DNA from: JABSQH01 sp965230015
GTDB lineage: Bacteria > Actinomycetota > Acidimicrobiia > Acidimicrobiales > Ilumatobacteraceae
Assembly (NCBI GenBank): GCA_965230015.1
Contig: CBDDKF010000022.1
Coordinates: 58,993-122,992, forward strand
Reading direction: 5' to 3'
DNA length: 64,000 nucleotides
Positions 16,988 through 25,558 of this stretch are shown piece after piece (positions within the stretch are counted from its first letter, which is position 1; each line of letters starts with the position of its first letter). Both the position numbers and the translations under genes were made by a program. The notes beneath the pieces were generated by a model. The model had not been told where the DNA came from and searched no databases. It saw only the letters and a program-made list of their open reading frames with translations.

Positions 16988-17665
16988 TCAGACGGCGGCG
17001 TACGTGTCGAGAGCTTCGGCGAGGGGCACGTCGAGCACACCGTGTTCACCTGCCACCGCATCGAGCCACTCGGGGCGGAACATGCTGGCCACGGCGATCG
17101 GCTCGTCGAGATCCGAGCCGGCGAGCGCCAGGCGGACGAACGACGTGGCGTAGTCGGGCGGCCGGAGATCGCGCGACAACTCCACCAACGCGTACGGATC
17201 GGGCGTCTGGCCGTTGGTGGCGAGCGAGTAGTAGCTGGTCGACGTCGGCCCGGTGGCGCCACCGGCCAGGCCAGGGCCATCGGTGAGGATCGCCCCGCGG
17301 ATCTGACTGGCCCGTGCCCCGGCGAGTTGCAGCGCGATGTATGCACCCAGGCCACGGCCGGCAACGGTGATCGACCGCTCTGGATCGCCGTCGGTCAGCG
17401 CGGCCAACGCGATGTCGGCGTCGCCGAGCAGCAGCTCGGCGGTGTAGCCGCCGCCGCGCGGCAGCGTCGATGCGCCGTGCCCGGTGAAGTCGAGCGCGGC
17501 GACAGGGCCTGGCCACGCTCCGGCCCACTCCGGCACGCTGGTGGGTGACTGCTCGCCCAACCCGTGCAGCAGGAGCAGCGGCCGCTCGTCGTCGACGGGC
17601 CGCGGGCGCAGGTGGTGCAGCGCCAGCTCGACCTTGCCGTGGTGAATTCGCTCGGTGGTGCTCAT
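16988..17665 (-). CDS. Alpha/beta-hydrolase fold protein without nucleophile Ser
   Basis: 225 residues from the ATG at 17665 (MSTTERIHH), 7 nt after the stop of the upstream hydrolase; an alternative ATG at 17683 would overlap that gene. It shows LLLLHGLGEQ (oxyanion loop) and DFTGHGAST, as in alpha/beta hydrolases. The nucleophile elbow, normally GxSxG, reads GRGLG, with Gly where Ser should be. It is therefore probably not a hydrolase of the usual type and may be a binding or regulatory partner of the gene just upstream, which keeps GHSKG. The two are very likely co-transcribed. Confidence 0.75.
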   Translation of the reverse strand: MSTTERIHHGKVELALHHLRPRPVDDERPLLLLHGLGEQSPTSVPEWAGAWPGPVAALDFTGHGASTLPRGGGYTAELLLGDADIALAALTDGDPERSITVAGRGLGAYIALQLAGARASQIRGAILTDGPGLAGGATGPTSTSYYSLATNGQTPDPYALVELSRDLRPPDYATSFVRLALAGSDLDEPIAVASMFRPEWLDAVAGEHGVLDVPLAEALDTYAAV

Positions 17666-17672
17666 TGCCGTG

Positions 17673-18611
17673 TCACGACGCATCGTCGAGGAACTCGAGG
17701 ACCAAGTTGCTCACGTGATCCGGCTGCTCGATGTGCACGAAGTGTCCGACGTCGTCGAGTACTTCGGTCCGGCCGTGGGCCGGCATGTACGGCATCACCT
17801 TGTGCGGCGGCGTGCCCCACCCCATCTCTTCCATCTCGGCGCCCATGATCCCGAGGAACGGCATCGACAGGCCTGGCATCCGCATCAGCGTCCACTCCGG
17901 ACGCCATGGGCCGAACCCGCCGAAGCGCATCGACGGGTCGATTTTCCAGCGCCAGCCGTCGTCGGACTCGTACGCCCCCACGGTGACCAGGCGCTTGAGC
18001 CACTCGGTGTCGAGGCGCGGGTTCATCCGCCCGCGACGAGCCGCCAGTTCGTCGATCGTGCCGGGCTTGCGCTGGGCGTCGACGATGCGCCGGCGGTGGT
18101 CGAGCCAGCCGGCGAGATCGTTGGCCATCATCTTCGTGCGCTCGTGTTCGGCCACGTCGGGCACCCGGCGAGTGAACGGGATGCCGTCCATGTTCACCAG
18201 GTGGGTGAAGCGATGCGGCTGAGCGTCGGCCAGCTGCGTCATCAGCGCGCCGCCTTTGGAGTGGCCGACCACCGGAGCCGGTGTGCCCGGCGTGACGTGG
18301 TCGAACACGGCGAGCGCGTCACGCATGTCGGCGTCCCACGAATACAGGTGGGCATGCTCGCTGTCGCCGTGACCGCGGTGATCCCAGGCGACTACGCGCC
18401 AGCCAGCAGCGGCCAGCAACGGGGCAAACCGATCGAATGTGCGGGCGAAGTCGAAGCCGCCGTGTACCAACATCAGCGGCGGATCGGACTCGTTGCCCCA
18501 CTCGTGGACCGCGATGCGCACGCCGTCGGCGTCGACGTCGTACTCGCGCGCCGGGTGCTCGGCCCCCGGATACGGGAGCTCGGTCGCGGGGTCGCTAGTC
18601 GTCGAGGCCAC
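17673..18611 (-). CDS. Alpha/beta hydrolase
   Basis: 312 residues from the GTG at 18611, chosen because TACTGT ends 6 nt upstream (leaderless form). Features are LMLVHGGFD, WDHRGHGDS, the nucleophile elbow VVGHSKGG, and the late His in DVGHFVHIEQPD, giving a complete Ser-Asp-His set. The substrate is not predictable; an esterase, epoxide hydrolase or C-C hydrolase role is possible. Divergent from the LysM lipoprotein gene, whose start is 64 nt away. Confidence 0.85.
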   Translation of the reverse strand: MASTTSDPATELPYPGAEHPAREYDVDADGVRIAVHEWGNESDPPLMLVHGGFDFARTFDRFAPLLAAAGWRVVAWDHRGHGDSEHAHLYSWDADMRDALAVFDHVTPGTPAPVVGHSKGGALMTQLADAQPHRFTHLVNMDGIPFTRRVPDVAEHERTKMMANDLAGWLDHRRRIVDAQRKPGTIDELAARRGRMNPRLDTEWLKRLVTVGAYESDDGWRWKIDPSMRFGGFGPWRPEWTLMRMPGLSMPFLGIMGAEMEEMGWGTPPHKVMPYMPAHGRTEVLDDVGHFVHIEQPDHVSNLVLEFLDDAS

Positions 18612-18674
18612 GGGTGCACAGTACGCAGTGCGGCGCGCGCCGATCTCATCCGATGCCACCTAGCATCGGCCCGT

Positions 18675-19028
18675 ATGCAATCGGCGAGGATCGCATTGGT
18701 GGTGGTCGGCGCGGTCGCGTTTGTTGCGGCCTGCGGTACGACCGATCAGGCGTCGCGCCAAACGTTGCCGCCGATCCGCACGACCGTCCCGGTGACGACC
18801 ACCACCGAGTCGACGATCCCCGAGGGACAGCGCTTCTACCAGATCAAGCGCGGCGACACCCTCCAGATCATCGCCGCATCGTTCGACGTCACCGTGCAGT
18901 CGATCGTCGACCTCAATGGCCTCGCCAACCCCGATGCCATCCAGGCCGGGCAGACCATCGAGATCCCGTCGGGCATCGTGGTGATCGAGGACTTGCCGGC
19001 GGCGCCCGAGACCACGGTCGCTGAGTAG
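18675..19028 (+). CDS. LysM-domain lipoprotein
   Basis: 117 residues. ATG 8 nt after TAGCAT. A lipobox ends at Cys20 (VAFVAAC), so the protein is anchored to the outer face of the membrane. A Thr/Pro-rich linker (about 30-50) is followed by one LysM domain (about 53-98, YQIKRGDTLQIIAASFDVTV), which binds peptidoglycan sugar chains. There is no catalytic domain; a wall-binding or scaffolding role is inferred. Confidence 0.88.
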   Translation: MQSARIALVVVGAVAFVAACGTTDQASRQTLPPIRTTVPVTTTTESTIPEGQRFYQIKRGDTLQIIAASFDVTVQSIVDLNGLANPDAIQAGQTIEIPSGIVVIEDLPAAPETTVAE

Positions 19029-19100
19029 CGCGCACGCCCAGCCCAACAGGAGTGACCAATGCCCCTCCCGGGGCTGTAACGCGTTCGTAGACTTTCGCCC

Positions 19101-19805
19101 ATGAGCTTTTGGCCCACCGCCGAACACTGGAGCGTCGAGATTCCCCTCGACACACCGCATCAACGCCTCGACGTGCTCGCCGAAACGGGCTTCGTTGCGC
19201 TGCAGGACTTGCCGTACGACATCCCGGCCACCGAGTTCGAGTCGCTCGAGTACATGGACTGGAAGTCGGGTGGCGACACCAACTTCGCGCCGATTGCGTC
19301 GGCCGACGGTGAACTCGACTGCCGTGGGTTCTGGGACAAGGGCAAGACCGACAAAGACGCCCTGTGGACCTCGAACGCCGAGATCGCGCCGACGATCCGC
19401 AAGTACGTCGACGACGTCGGCGCCAACTTTGGCCGGGTGCGGATCATCAAGCTGGAGCCGCAGGACCGCGAACAAGCGATGCGCTCGTTCCATCGCGACG
19501 ACAACAACCGCTTCAACCCCGACGACGAGGGCTGGGTGGTGCGCTCGTGGATCGAGCTCACCGATAGTCCCGACAGCTACATGCTGCTGATGGACAACGA
19601 CGCCGACGGCCTCCCCGATCCGGCGACCGAGCGCCGCGTGCCGTTGCACAAGGGCGCACGGTTTGTGGTCGATACGCAGCGTCTGTGGCATGTGGTGGTG
19701 CACAACGGCGATGCCCCGCGTTACGCGCTGATCACCAGCTTCGAGTCGGGCCCCGAGCTCGACGCCTGGATCGCTCGCGAGCAGAAGCAACCCGCGGGAG
19801 TCTGA
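19101..19805 (+). CDS. 2OG-Fe(II) oxygenase-like protein (aspartyl hydroxylase-like)
   Basis: 234 residues; ATG 7 nt after TAGACT. The core carries a plausible facial triad: His131-x-Asp133 (FHRDDNNRFN) and His197 (DTQRLWHVVVHNGD), with Arg207 placed to bind 2-oxoglutarate. The pattern resembles the Asp/Asn beta-hydroxylase branch of the cupin dioxygenases. Substrate unknown. A good hairpin follows the stop. Confidence 0.55.
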   Translation: MSFWPTAEHWSVEIPLDTPHQRLDVLAETGFVALQDLPYDIPATEFESLEYMDWKSGGDTNFAPIASADGELDCRGFWDKGKTDKDALWTSNAEIAPTIRKYVDDVGANFGRVRIIKLEPQDREQAMRSFHRDDNNRFNPDDEGWVVRSWIELTDSPDSYMLLMDNDADGLPDPATERRVPLHKGARFVVDTQRLWHVVVHNGDAPRYALITSFESGPELDAWIAREQKQPAGV

Positions 19806-19811
19806 ACGCGC

Positions 19812-19843
19812 CTCACCCCGACTGCTTATACAGCCGGGGTGAG
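19812..19843 (+). terminator. Terminator hairpin
   Basis: CTCACCCCGACTG / CAGCCGGGGTGAG, 13-nt arms with one mismatch and a CTTATA loop, 7 nt after the stop of the oxygenase-like gene. Confidence 0.65.
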
Positions 19844-20093
19844 ACACTCGAACCGGGCGCGAGGTCGCATAGCAGGTCGACCAGTTCCACTCGACCGTTG
19901 GCGACCCGGAACGCACGCGTGCCCCCCAGTTTCCCCACAGGTTGCGCAGCGGTTCTCCTGCCCCTCGTTCTGTGTCGGCGAGTATCGGTGACCCACCACT
20001 GTTCGCCGACACAGAACGCTGGTGAGGTCCGATCGCAGTTCTGCGGGAACGGACGCGCGCGGGCTCGTGACACCCTCACGTCACCATGGCCAC
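19844..20093. other. Gene-free stretch with a palindrome
   Basis: Apart from the palindrome at 19966-20018 no gene is supported here. A short minus-strand reading frame (FRVANGRVELVDLLCDL around 19850-19925) looks protein-like but has no start or partner and may be a gene remnant. Confidence 0.4.
19966..20018. repeat. Family B palindrome, copy 1
   Basis: CGTTCTGTGTCGGCGA and its exact reverse complement (16 bp) around a 21-nt centre, 76 nt before the AbiEi/DUF559-type gene. Copies 2 and 3 lie just after that gene. Confidence 0.75.
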
Positions 20094-21041
20094 ATGACCA
20101 GTACCGATCGTCGCATCGCGACGATTGCCACCGGTCAGCTTGGTGTGTTCAGTCGCCAGCAGGCGACCGACGTCGGCGTGTCCGACCACCAGCTTCGGAG
20201 CCGAGTCGAGAGCGGCTCCCTCGAACAGATCGGTCGCAACGCGTTTCGCGTGCGCGGCGCGCCGCGCACGCATCGCAGCGACCTCGTCGGGCTCATGCTG
20301 GACGTGGGCGGCGAGGTGTATGCCGCAGGCCGAACTGCGGCTGCCCTCCATGGGTTCGACGGGTACTCGTTGCGTCCACCCTTTGAGCTGCTGATCCCGC
20401 GTGGACGCGATGTCCGGCGCATCGGCCATCGGATTCGCACGACGCTGTCGATCGATCTCATCGATCGGGCCACCGTCGACAAGACCCGATGCCTGAGTGC
20501 GGCGCGCACGCTGATCGACCTCGCCAGGACCGAGAGCGCCGAGCAGCTCGCCGTCGCCTTCGACTCAGGGTTACGCGATGGACGGTTCAACGAGTCACTC
20601 GTCCATCGCCGCATCGTCGCGCTGCGATCGAAGGGTCGCTACGGGATTCCTCGGTTGCTCGCCGCCATCGAGGCAACCGAGGGTGTGCGCGGCGGCCAGA
20701 GCTGGTTGGAGCGCGAGTTCCTCCGGTTGGTCGAGAGAGCGCAGCTGCCGAGGCCCGTGATGCAGCAGATCCTCACATCGGCGGGTGATCGGATGGTGCG
20801 CGTCGACTTCCGCTTCGCTGGCACGCCGGTGGTGGTTGAGGTGCTCGGGTACCGCTTCCACGCGTCGGCCTCGGCGTTGGCCCGCGATGCCGAACGCCTC
20901 AACGCGCTCGTCACCGACGGGTTCCAGCCGTACCAGTTCACGTACGACCATGTGGTAACCGAACCCGAGCACGTCGTGTCGCAGATCGGCCGCGCGCTCG
21001 CTCCCTATCTCGACGCCCGCCGCGCGCGCCGCAGCGCATAA
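20094..21041 (+). CDS. AbiEi-type wHTH / DUF559-like nuclease-fold protein
   Basis: 315 residues. The N-terminus (LGVFSRQQATDVGVSDHQL...GRNAFRVRG) is the winged-helix segment of AbiEi-type type IV antitoxins. The centre (GLMLDVGGEVYAAGRTAAALHGFDGY) follows that family. The C-terminus (MVRVDFRFAGTPVVVEVLGYRFH, then RDAERLNALVTDGFQPYQFTY) matches the DUF559 Vsr-like fold, with Asp, Glu and Asn/Arg in nuclease-like places. Such proteins are common in actinobacteria and their function is not settled. No AbiEii-type toxin gene is adjacent. It is bracketed by family B palindromes at 19966 and 21047. Confidence 0.7.
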   Translation: MTSTDRRIATIATGQLGVFSRQQATDVGVSDHQLRSRVESGSLEQIGRNAFRVRGAPRTHRSDLVGLMLDVGGEVYAAGRTAAALHGFDGYSLRPPFELLIPRGRDVRRIGHRIRTTLSIDLIDRATVDKTRCLSAARTLIDLARTESAEQLAVAFDSGLRDGRFNESLVHRRIVALRSKGRYGIPRLLAAIEATEGVRGGQSWLEREFLRLVERAQLPRPVMQQILTSAGDRMVRVDFRFAGTPVVVEVLGYRFHASASALARDAERLNALVTDGFQPYQFTYDHVVTEPEHVVSQIGRALAPYLDARRARRSA

Positions 21042-21046
21042 CCCCG

Positions 21047-21101
21047 CCGTTCTGTGTCGGCGAACATCGGTGCGCGAGCGATGTGCGCCGACACAGAACG
21101 G
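21047..21101. repeat. Family B palindrome, copy 2
   Basis: CCGTTCTGTGTCGGCG and its exact reverse complement, with an inner ACATCG / CGATGT pair, make a 55-nt near-perfect palindrome 6 nt after the AbiEi-type stop codon. Confidence 0.75.
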
Positions 21102-21133
21102 GTGTCGCCTCGGGGTGGGGGCGGGTCGCTGGC

Positions 21134-21180
21134 TCCGTGTCGGCGAACATCGGTGCGCGAGCGATGTGCGCCGACACAGA
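21134..21180. repeat. Family B palindrome, copy 3
   Basis: Identical to copy 2 over the central 41 nt (GTGTCGGCGAACATCGG ... CGCCGACACA), 33 nt further on and 26 nt from the stop of the convergent mutase gene. It may also serve as that gene's terminator. Confidence 0.75.
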
Positions 21181-21205
21181 GGTGAGTGGAGCGCGAGTGA
21201 GCGCT

Positions 21206-23164
21206 TCAGCGGGCGGCTGCGGCGATGTCGGCGATCTCCGACATGATCGTGGCGATTTCGTAGTCCTTCGGCGTGTACACCGCCGCGATGCCCATGTCGG
21301 CGAGGCGGGGCCGGTCGTCTTCGGGGATGATCCCGCCGACGATCACCGGGGCATCGACGCCCATTTCGGAGAGGAACCCGAGCACGTCGGGCACCAGGTC
21401 GAGGTGCGACCCGGAGAGGATCGATAGCCCGATCACGTCGGGGTCCTCGTCGCGTGCCGAGGCGGCGATCTGCTCCGGCGTGAGACGAATGCCGGAGTAG
21501 ACGACTTCCATGCCCGAGTCGCGGGCGGCGACGGCGATCTGCTCGGCGCCGCTCGAGTGACCATCGAGGCCGGGCTTGGCCACGAGCAGCTTCGGCGGCC
21601 CGCCGTGCATTGCCTTGACCTTGTCGACCACCACGTCGAGGCCGGACGTCGAACCTGGAGCGCCGCCCACGCCGGTCGGGGCGCGGTACTCGCTGAGCAG
21701 CTCGCGCATCAGGTCACCCCATTCGCCGGTGGTGCCGCCGGCCTTGGCCAAGGCGATCGTTGCCGGCATCACGTTCTCGCCCGACTCGGTCACCCGGCGG
21801 AGCTCGGCGAGCGCAGCGTCGACTGCGGCTTGGTCGCGAGTGGCGCGCCACTCGCGCACGTCGTCGATCAGCGCGGGCTCGATCGTCGGGTCGACCTTCA
21901 GAATGTTGTTCTCGCCATCGAGCGGCGACGGCGCAGTCTCGACGAAGTCGTTCACGCCCACGACGACCTTCTCGCCGGCCGCGATGCGGCGCGTCCGATC
22001 AGCCATCGACGCGACCAGCCGCGACTTGAGCGTCTCCACCGCCTCGAACGCACCGCCAAGCGACAGCACGTCGTCGAGTTCGGCCTGGGCCGCTTCGCGC
22101 AGCTCGGCGGTTCGGCCCTCGACCACGGTCGAGCCGTCGAAGATGTCGTCGTACTCGAGCAGATCCGACTCGAACGCCAGCACCTGCTGCATCCGCAGCG
22201 ACCACTGCTGATCCCACGGCCGCGGCAAACCCAACGCCTCGTTCCATGCCGGCAACTGCACCGAGCGAGCGCGGGCGTCCTTCGACAACGTCACCGCCAG
22301 CATCTCCAGCACGATGCGCTGCACGTTGTTCTCGGGTTGGGCCTCGGTGAGCCCGAGCGAGTTGACCTGCACCCCGTAGCGGAAGCGCAGCGCCTTCGGG
22401 TTCGTCACCCCGTAGCGCTCGCGGCCGATGTCGGCCCACATCGCCGTCATCGCCCGCAGCTTGCACACCTCTTCGACGAACCGGATGCCGGCGTTGACGA
22501 AGAACGAGATCGACCCGAACACCTGCGAGAACTGCTCGTCGGAAACCTGGCCCGAATCGCGCACGGCGTCGAGCACACCGATGGCGGTGGCCATCGAGTA
22601 GGCGATCTCCTGCACCGGCGTCGCGCCGACCTCCTGGAGGTGGTACGAGCACACGTTGATCGGATTCCACTTGGGTGCGTGCTGTGCGCACCAGGCGACC
22701 ATGTCGACGATCAGCCGGCGCGACGGCTCGGGCGGGAAGATGTAGGTGCCCCGCGACAGATACTCCTTGACGATGTCGTTCTGCGTGGTGCCGCGCAGCT
22801 CGGTGGAGTCGACGCCCTGCTCCTCGGCGTTGGCCACGTACAGCGCCAGCAGCCATGACGCCGATGCGTTGATCGTCATCGACGTGTTCATCTCGCCGGG
22901 CGGGATGCTGTGCAGCAGCGTGCGCATGTGGCCGAGATGGGCAACCGGTACGCCGACCTTGCCGACCTCGCCTTTCGACATCACCGAGTCGGGGTCGTAG
23001 CCCGTCTGCGTGGGGAGGTCGAAGGCGATCGAGAGCCCGGTCTGTCCCTTGGCGAGGTTGGTGCGGTACAGCTCGTTCGAGGCAGCTGCTGACGAGTGGC
23101 CGGAGTAGGTGCGCATCATCCACGGCCGGTCCGGCTCGTGCATGACCGACGACGAAGCGCTCAT
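21206..23164 (-). CDS. ecm: Ethylmalonyl-CoA mutase (B12-dependent)
   Basis: 652 residues in one chain. The N-terminal TIM-barrel carries GQTGLSIAFDLPTQTGYDPD, IPPGEMNTSMTINA and GTTQNDIVKEYLSRGTYIFP. The C-terminal B12-binding domain (about 523-652) has the cobalt-ligand motif DGHSSG (His near 536) and GLSILSGSHLDLVP. These are the marks of the MeaA/Ecm branch rather than of methylmalonyl-CoA mutase. Ecm turns (2R)-ethylmalonyl-CoA into (2S)-methylsuccinyl-CoA in the ethylmalonyl-CoA pathway of acetyl-CoA assimilation. The other pathway genes (ccr, msd, mcl) are not in the window. Confidence 0.9.
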   Translation of the reverse strand: MSASSSVMHEPDRPWMMRTYSGHSSAAASNELYRTNLAKGQTGLSIAFDLPTQTGYDPDSVMSKGEVGKVGVPVAHLGHMRTLLHSIPPGEMNTSMTINASASWLLALYVANAEEQGVDSTELRGTTQNDIVKEYLSRGTYIFPPEPSRRLIVDMVAWCAQHAPKWNPINVCSYHLQEVGATPVQEIAYSMATAIGVLDAVRDSGQVSDEQFSQVFGSISFFVNAGIRFVEEVCKLRAMTAMWADIGRERYGVTNPKALRFRYGVQVNSLGLTEAQPENNVQRIVLEMLAVTLSKDARARSVQLPAWNEALGLPRPWDQQWSLRMQQVLAFESDLLEYDDIFDGSTVVEGRTAELREAAQAELDDVLSLGGAFEAVETLKSRLVASMADRTRRIAAGEKVVVGVNDFVETAPSPLDGENNILKVDPTIEPALIDDVREWRATRDQAAVDAALAELRRVTESGENVMPATIALAKAGGTTGEWGDLMRELLSEYRAPTGVGGAPGSTSGLDVVVDKVKAMHGGPPKLLVAKPGLDGHSSGAEQIAVAARDSGMEVVYSGIRLTPEQIAASARDEDPDVIGLSILSGSHLDLVPDVLGFLSEMGVDAPVIVGGIIPEDDRPRLADMGIAAVYTPKDYEIATIMSEIADIAAAAR

Positions 23165-23409
23165 ATCTCAAAGTGTTGTGCCCGGACGGCGCGTTGCTCA
23201 AGTCCGCGCGCCGCGCTGCCGAAGAACAAGTGGTCCCGAAAAGGACCGGAACGATCTCCACCCCTCCCCGTGGGGTTCGTTTCTTTGGATCCCCTGTGGC
23301 GGGAACCCCGCCGGCCGAACGGCGGATTCGGCCGGCACGGAGCCGGGGTGGGCGGTGGCGGACCGCCCACCCCGCTTCGGTTTTCGACTCGCTGACCGTG
23401 TCCTGGCGG
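23165..23409. other. Structured intergenic region upstream of ecm
   Basis: It holds two strong hairpins: GCCGGCCGAA / TTCGGCCGGC at about 23310-23336 and GGGGTGGGCG / CGCCCACCCC at about 23344-23373. The second lies past the aat stop and is a likely aat terminator. About 150 nt remain as ecm leader. No cobalamin-riboswitch box could be identified with confidence. Confidence 0.45.
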
Positions 23410-24081
23410 CTACCCGTCGACCGCTGCCGCGACCCGGTCGAGGTATTCGGTTCGTGCCATGTCGACGGCGCCGAGCGACCGCAGGTGGGGCGTGGTCCAC
23501 TGCACATCGAGCAACGTGGCGTCGGTCGATCGCAGCCACTCGACCAGCTCGACGAGGGCCACCTTCGACGCGTCGGTTGCCCGATGGAACATCGACTCGC
23601 CGGCGAACAGGCGGTCGATGCGCACGCCATACAGACCGCCGACCAGATCGCCGTCGCTCCACACTTCGACCGAGTGCGCCCACCCCAGATCGAACAGGCG
23701 CTGGTACGCCTGGATCACTTCATCGGTGATCCACCGTCCTGGACGTCGCCGGTCGGCGCAGGCGCGGACCACCTCGACAAAGCGCGTGTCGAAGGTGATG
23801 TCGAACCGTCGACGGCTGCGCCGCAGCGACCGGGAGACGTGTACACCGTCGAGCGGGATCACTCCCCGCGGGTCCGGTGAGTACCACGCAACCTTCGATC
23901 GCTTGCGACGGGGGTCGCTCGGCATCGGAAACAACCCCGAGCGATAGGCCGCGAGCAGCGTGCCAGGTGCAAGGTCGGCCCCGACGGCCACCAGATCTTC
24001 GCCCGGCGGAACCACACGCGGGTCGGGCATGGCGTACCGCGATGGTGGCGGTTCGATCCCCCGAGGCGCCCCGGCGCTCAT
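23410..24081 (-). CDS. aat: Leucyl/phenylalanyl-tRNA-protein transferase
   Basis: 223 residues from the ATG at 24081, 4 nt after the upstream NfeD-like stop; longer in-frame starts lie inside that gene. Aat adds Leu or Phe from tRNA to proteins with N-terminal Arg or Lys, marking them for the N-end rule (ClpS/ClpAP). Family motifs: AYRSGLFPM, WYSPDPRGVIPLDG, RITDEVIQAYQRLFDLGWAHSVE read with a W for the first I, GGLYGV, FAGESMFHRATDASKVAL and LDVQWTTPHLRSLGA. Probably translated with the NfeD-like gene. Confidence 0.92.
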   Translation of the reverse strand: MSAGAPRGIEPPPSRYAMPDPRVVPPGEDLVAVGADLAPGTLLAAYRSGLFPMPSDPRRKRSKVAWYSPDPRGVIPLDGVHVSRSLRRSRRRFDITFDTRFVEVVRACADRRRPGRWITDEVIQAYQRLFDLGWAHSVEVWSDGDLVGGLYGVRIDRLFAGESMFHRATDASKVALVELVEWLRSTDATLLDVQWTTPHLRSLGAVDMARTEYLDRVAAAVDG

Positions 24082-24085
24082 CGTG

Positions 24086-25558
24086 TCAGTGTCGCGCCGA
24101 CTCCGACTCGTCGCCAGGCGGCAACGACGACGTGTCGCTCGACTGGGCGTCGTCGTCGGTCGATGCCTCGTCGTTCGTGTCGGCGGCGCTGTCGTCGGAC
24201 CCCCGTCGACGGCCGCGCATCTCGCGATAGTCGCGCGCGGCACCTTCCAGCGGCTCCACTTCGAGGGTGATGCCGTCGATCGCCGCGACGCGGATCGTGT
24301 CGCCGATCTCGACGGGCGTGGCTCGGTTGGTCCGTGCCCGCCACCGTGCGGTGTCGACCTCGACGATGCCGTCGGGGTCGACTGCGTCGATCACGGTGCC
24401 TTCCTTGCCGATCATCCACTCGCGGCCGATGGTGGGTGTAGCAAAACGTGTGCGCACCATCGATGGCATGCCGGCGATGAACGTCAGCGCGATGCCACCG
24501 ATGCCAGCGAGCAGCGCGATCCACGAGGGCCGCATGGAGTTGCCGGGAATCGGCTCGAACAGGAACCAGCTCCCGACGATGGTCAACACGATGCCGACCC
24601 CGGTCCAGAACCTGGGTATCCCCACTTGGACATCGATGGCGAAGGCCAGCATCGCCAGGACGATGAGCGCGAACGCCCACCATCGGGTGGTGAGCACGGC
24701 GAGGCCGGTGCACGCCAGCACGGTGCAGATGGCGCCGACCGCGCCGGCCACGCCGACGCCGGCGGTGAAGAACTCGAATACCAGCAGCGCCAGCCCGGCC
24801 AGCAGCAACAGATAGGTCACCGGCGGCGAGGCCACCGTGTGGAACAGCTGATCGACCAGCGACAGCTTGGAGAAGCGCACCGTGGCCACGGTGTCGAACC
24901 GCGACGACCCGTCGTCGAGCACGACGAGCGTGGTTGTCTCGAGGACGATGCCGTTCTCTTCGAAGCCGTCGAGTGCTTGCAGCATCGAGCTGATCGTGGG
25001 GATCCCCTCGTCGTCGATGCGCTGCTTGAACACGTTGAGCGTGCGCGCCTCGGACAACCCGGCCGAGTCGTTGCGCAGCTGCTCTTCGGCGATGCCGAAC
25101 TCGACCTCGGCAAATTGCGGGTTGAGGGGCACCCCGAAGTAGCCGACGCGCGCACCGGGCGCCATGCCCGTGACATCGGCGACGGCCAGCAACTGTGCAG
25201 CCGTGCCGTAGAACCGGGCGCCGCTCGGTCCGACCCAGATGCCGATCGGAATCTCGGCCGTGGCCACCGTGTCGAGCAGATCTTCGACCACGTCGTCGGA
25301 CACGACCGTGCCGCGGCTGTTGACCTGCAGGATCAGCGCCTGGGCTCCACCGTCGACCGCCCGGTCGATCGCCGATTCGACCTCGGCGACGAGGATGGGA
25401 TCGAACAGCCCGCTCACCTGCAGTACGTCGACGGGCGCGATGTCGACGCCTTCAGCCGTGGTCGTGTCGCTGGGTGGCTCGTCTTGGGCGTGACTCGTTG
25501 GTGCGGCCAGCCCGATCACGGCGAGCGCGGCGAACACGACAATCACTAGCCTGCGCAC
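24086..25558 (-). CDS. NfeD/ClpP-class membrane protein, catalytic Ser replaced
   Basis: 490 residues from the GTG at 25558 (VRRLVIVVFAALAVIG, a signal peptide). About 45-240 is a ClpP-like domain, followed by 4-6 membrane helices and a C-terminal OB-fold NfeD domain (GKEGTVIDAVDPDG ... GDTIRVAAIDGITLEVEPLE) with an acidic tail. In full-length NfeD proteases the nucleophile Ser lies in PSGARAASAG; here the motif reads PSGARFYGTA, and the oxyanion TPGG reads NSRG. It is likely not a protease. NfeD proteins act with stomatins in membrane quality control; no stomatin gene is adjacent. Confidence 0.75.
   Translation of the reverse strand: MRRLVIVVFAALAVIGLAAPTSHAQDEPPSDTTTAEGVDIAPVDVLQVSGLFDPILVAEVESAIDRAVDGGAQALILQVNSRGTVVSDDVVEDLLDTVATAEIPIGIWVGPSGARFYGTAAQLLAVADVTGMAPGARVGYFGVPLNPQFAEVEFGIAEEQLRNDSAGLSEARTLNVFKQRIDDEGIPTISSMLQALDGFEENGIVLETTTLVVLDDGSSRFDTVATVRFSKLSLVDQLFHTVASPPVTYLLLLAGLALLVFEFFTAGVGVAGAVGAICTVLACTGLAVLTTRWWAFALIVLAMLAFAIDVQVGIPRFWTGVGIVLTIVGSWFLFEPIPGNSMRPSWIALLAGIGGIALTFIAGMPSMVRTRFATPTIGREWMIGKEGTVIDAVDPDGIVEVDTARWRARTNRATPVEIGDTIRVAAIDGITLEVEPLEGAARDYREMRGRRRGSDDSAADTNDEASTDDDAQSSDTSSLPPGDESESARH

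Noticed and set aside
20094..21041. Complete AbiE toxin-antitoxin pair
   Set aside because: No AbiEii-like nucleotidyltransferase lies on either side; the DUF559-like C-terminus also differs from plain AbiEi.
19966..21180. CRISPR-like array from the repeated palindromes
   Set aside because: Only three copies, the spacing is irregular with a gene inside, and there is no cas gene.
23165..23409. Cobalamin riboswitch upstream of ecm
   Set aside because: No convincing B12-box was found by eye; kept only as an open structured region.
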